Origin: Verrucomicrobiales bacterium
GTDB taxonomy: Bacteria; Verrucomicrobiota; Verrucomicrobiia; Limisphaerales; Palsa-1400
NCBI GenBank assembly: GCA_003140095.1
Contig: PLIU01000308.1
Span: forward strand, 1-35,245
DNA: 35,245 nucleotides
Direction: 5' to 3'
The notes below the pieces were generated by a model. The model had not been told where the DNA came from. It searched no databases and saw only the letters and a program-made list of their open reading frames with translations. Each line of letters starts with the position of its first letter. Position 1 is the first letter of the stretch. A program made the translations under genes and the position numbers. Shown piece after piece: positions 34,101-35,245 of the stretch.

Positions 34101-34601
34101 GACGGTTCCAGGATTTTTCTCCGAGAGAATCCAAATCTTTTCAACGTGGCGGTCTCACGAGCCAGGGCCGTTTTGCATGTCGTTGGCAATCGTGATTGGG
34201 CTTTGGCCTGCGGTGTTTCCTTCATCGAAAAGCTGGCGCGTCGCACTTTGCCGAACGCCCGAGATAACTTCGGGGCAAAGCGGGAACCCTACCAATCCCC
34301 CTGGGAAAAGGTTCTCGCCGAAGCGTTGCGGCAATCAGGCATCACAGTCGTTCCGCAGTATCCCATCGCGGGGCGCTTCCTCGACTTGGCAATTTTAAGT
34401 CCGTGTAAGATTGATGTTGAAGTGGATGGGGAATCTTTCCATCGGACCGCCGGAGGCGGTCGTAAAGACGATGACCACTGGCGAGATTTGCAACTCCAAA
34501 GTCTCGGATGGAAAGTTTGTCGTTTCTGGGTCTATGAGTTACGTGAGAATCTTCCGCTTTGCGTGGAGCGAATCATGAAAGCTTCTCGCTCAACAAAGTG
34601 A
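31152..34601 (+). CDS. UPF1-like SF1 helicase with Vsr/DUF559-like nuclease
   Basis: A 1149-aa multidomain protein. Residues ~1-62 look like a winged helix (VEEFEVLQELRRLQKQGVVR). Superfamily 1 helicase motifs follow: Q-type HPSQRGAV (~393-400), Walker A TGPPGTGKS (412-420), motif II IIDEASQCD with DEAS at ~758-761, motif III VLAGDPMQLRHI, motif V TAHGFQGDERDLI and motif VI NVAVSRARAVLHV. The insertion between motifs I and II is helical. The last ~105 residues are a Vsr/DUF559-type nuclease: SPWEKVLAEAL, GRFLDLAI, IDVEVDGESFH, then WRDLQLQSLGWKVCRFW, giving E, D and E-x-D positions of the PD-(D/E)XK fold. Its ATG overlaps the TGA of the Hsp70-like gene. It matches the helicase (CnuE, from memory) of CoCoNuT systems and is the probable effector. 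Confidence 0.9.
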   Translation: MTDLLLNVLAVAPGPQTSVELRDAARRSGAKVEEFEVLQELRRLQKQGVVRVEGTRWRLLKMPANLKITPPSRKPFPLPPTGGAVSADKRTKAVMSNVLAPPPAPAGRWGQFRAMARYYMDCLLQDEAPDLKGFVENEDDTWIAVPQIPWARLAAGGDFAVSLAREQAPFQRNRVRRGEDECVYLCYPLVFVKPKGVSGFVVPLFAQPMTADWRAGVLHLEPDGPIAVNGAWLGYRFPKSAERAAFLRAMGFLNDVNGEDDDGERTPPEPKDFARLAQEAALYVHDPDKFAEHIEPLGLRMVADWKKTEPGLYNTAVLTLGPRLRYTRSLLRDLRDITEKFSDEDLDQTALAGLFPHDKPTAEPDVSTPPSDNSPAPSPVFAADQLAQTRLLHPSQRGAVVNSLAEPVSVVTGPPGTGKSEVVAAMLLNQLLRGQTTLFASKNHQALDAVLPRLNSAAEGGDLIIQTSSRDLAQRKNYLSKLQSLLARPPRPDAAQGDEYRRKLAELFSQQRAALNDISTLEKARKEYEVLNAQFEELRKSLPLAAQSDDALARWPREVTRDRVEALEAELCSALARPGGLFQKLWHSLRRSQIEARRKAAREPLLPFPLPFADRTLPDAGATGDAWRDFFTTWKTWAEAARVAVLVRSCEQRIAQLPRAEDCNHRMASAQQGIEEQTGEWMRWATGGLPNSLAPADREALANLRAGIQNWGPDRFGKELKRHFSLILRAFPLWSVSNLSARSALPLVPGLFDLVIIDEASQCDIPSIVPLLARSKRAVLAGDPMQLRHISTLDAVVDQTLLEQHGLTDAQVQRFTYRTNSAFDLAHDNASVPDSARVRLDLHFRSHDLIADYGNEAFYNNTLHVVTVTERLNIPRGMQPGIHWTHVAGKLEPGQTGVWCSDEIEAIRGELSRLATGGYRGTVGVVTPFRQQMIRIKDALEADDALPPDFMERVRFLAATAHGFQGDERDLILFSLCGGPELPDGSRIFLRENPNLFNVAVSRARAVLHVVGNRDWALACGVSFIEKLARRTLPNARDNFGAKREPYQSPWEKVLAEALRQSGITVVPQYPIAGRFLDLAILSPCKIDVEVDGESFHRTAGGGRKDDDHWRDLQLQSLGWKVCRFWVYELRENLPLCVERIMKASRSTK

Positions 34602-34647
34602 AGATAAAGAAAATCGCAATTTGGTTCATCCACGGATGCTCCACAGG

Positions 34648-35025
34648 TTAGTCGCTTTTATCCGGTTTTAGCGATGAACCCGTGCCTACAATCTGAATGC
34701 TCTCCACCCATGCTCCGTCAGAGGTTCCGATGGAATCAAAATGTTCCGATTGCTCTTTCACCCATTCGACGCCCATGCGCTGCAACGCCGAAACCAATTC
34801 TCGGAGCTTTTTCCCAGTGATGCGAACGGATTGGCGGTTGAAGAACAGAGTAATGCAGTCAGCTTCCGCTGCCGGTAAGAATTGCACGCGTTCCAGCCAG
34901 GCATACTGGTAAAGATTGAGGCTTCCGTCGCGCAATTCGACGCGTAACATTTGAGCGTTGGGATTCTCCCCCCAACACTGAACTTCGTTAGATTCGGATT
35001 TGGGTTCCACGCCTCTGCTTTTCAT
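34648..35025 (-). CDS. Hypothetical protein, 125 aa
   Basis: I do not recognise a domain. The central part (AQMLRVELRDGSLNLYQYAW, then LERVQF, DCITLFFNRQSVRITGK) is beta-strand-rich, followed by a helix (LRELVSALQRMGVEWVKEQ), suggesting a small compact alpha-beta protein. It converges on the helicase gene with 46 bp between the stops and no clear terminator. The ORF to its right overlaps it by 38 bases on the same strand, which suggests translational coupling. Its link to the defence operon is uncertain. Confidence 0.65.
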   Translation of the reverse strand: MKSRGVEPKSESNEVQCWGENPNAQMLRVELRDGSLNLYQYAWLERVQFLPAAEADCITLFFNRQSVRITGKKLRELVSALQRMGVEWVKEQSEHFDSIGTSDGAWVESIQIVGTGSSLKPDKSD

Positions 35026-35245
35026 AATTTTGTATTTCAGGTTTATGGGAGACAGGCGAACGGCGCTGGTTCATGAACTGTCGTACGCGCTGGCGGACGA
35101 TCATCATTACCCGGCGGCGCACGTTCTGTTCTTCGATCCGTTCCGATTCACACGCCAGTTCCAAAGCCAGCGTGCGGCGACCGGAGCGGACAACGCTCTC
35201 CCGCAGTTGAAGTCTGTCGCAGGTAAAAATCCGTATGCCTTTCCG
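34988..35245 (-). CDS. C-terminal fragment of unidentified ORF, open at the edge
   Basis: 85 codons run in from the right edge and stop at TAA 34988-34990. The residues are strongly helical and Arg-rich (LALELACESERIEEQNVRRR, MMIVRQRVRQFMNQRR). It overlaps the start of the next gene by 38 bases. I do not recognise it. The opposite strand is also open here from an ATG at 35044, so the strand choice is tentative, based on the coupling to the downstream gene. Confidence 0.35.
   Translation of the reverse strand, partial: RKGIRIFTCDRLQLRESVVRSGRRTLALELACESERIEEQNVRRRVMMIVRQRVRQFMNQRRSPVSHKPEIQNYEKQRRGTQIRI

Noticed and set aside
35044-35245. + strand ORF running off the right edge
   Set aside because: Open but unrecognised; the minus-strand frame overlapping the adjacent gene is slightly more plausible. 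It cannot be settled from this window.

Overview
The window is a GC-rich bacterial chromosome segment. The mix of a Tat-exported phospholipase C pair, a sulfatase, an ECF sigma factor next to a Ser/Thr kinase with TPR repeats, a membrane-fused spermidine synthase-like protein and intergenic heptamer repeats suggests Verrucomicrobiota (Pedosphaera/Limisphaera-like). Planctomycetota is the main alternative. This placement is inferred from gene content only.

Layout. (1) 5-2776, minus strand: an ECF sigma factor followed by a transmembrane Ser/Thr kinase with a C-terminal TPR tail. (2) 2976-6687, plus: two tandem Tat-exported phospholipase C-family phosphoesterases; the first lacks the C-terminal domains of the second. 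(3) 6774-10473, plus: fatty-acid synthesis genes fabD-fabG-acpP-fabF. FabD carries an inserted domain that reads like the NusA N-terminal domain, and a terminator-like hairpin ends exactly at the fabF start codon. (4) 10487-12556: a secreted M13 zinc metallopeptidase. (5) 12557-13627: a gene-poor stretch of heptamer and decamer repeats with one small ORF behind a strong Shine-Dalgarno sequence. (6) 13628-19512: a Tat amidase, an arylsulfatase-type sulfatase and a membrane-fused spermidine synthase-like protein. (7) 19863-21200: a small PH-like hypothetical protein and, convergent to it, an HDOD-domain protein. (8) 21625-21700: tRNA-Phe(GAA) on the minus strand, with a tyrosine integrase starting 92 bp beyond its 5' end. 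This is the probable edge of a genomic island.

(9) 23233-34601, plus: the highlight. It is a compact, partly overlapping operon of six genes: a small excisionase-type HTH protein; a membrane-anchored coiled-coil protein; a membrane-anchored coiled-coil fused to an McrB-like AAA+ NTPase; a DUF2357/McrC-like protein; an Hsp70/actin-like ATPase; and a 1149-aa UPF1-like superfamily 1 helicase with an N-terminal winged helix and a C-terminal Vsr/DUF559-like nuclease. This matches the architecture described computationally as CoCoNuT (coiled-coil nuclease tandem) systems, relatives of type IV McrBC restriction that are predicted to sense or cut nucleic acid, possibly RNA. The likely logic is that the membrane-anchored coiled-coil NTPase and its McrC-like partner recognise a target, the Hsp70-like protein regulates assembly, and the helicase-nuclease unwinds and cuts. 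That logic is inference.

(10) 34648-35245, minus: a small hypothetical protein and the 3' end of an unidentified ORF running off the edge.
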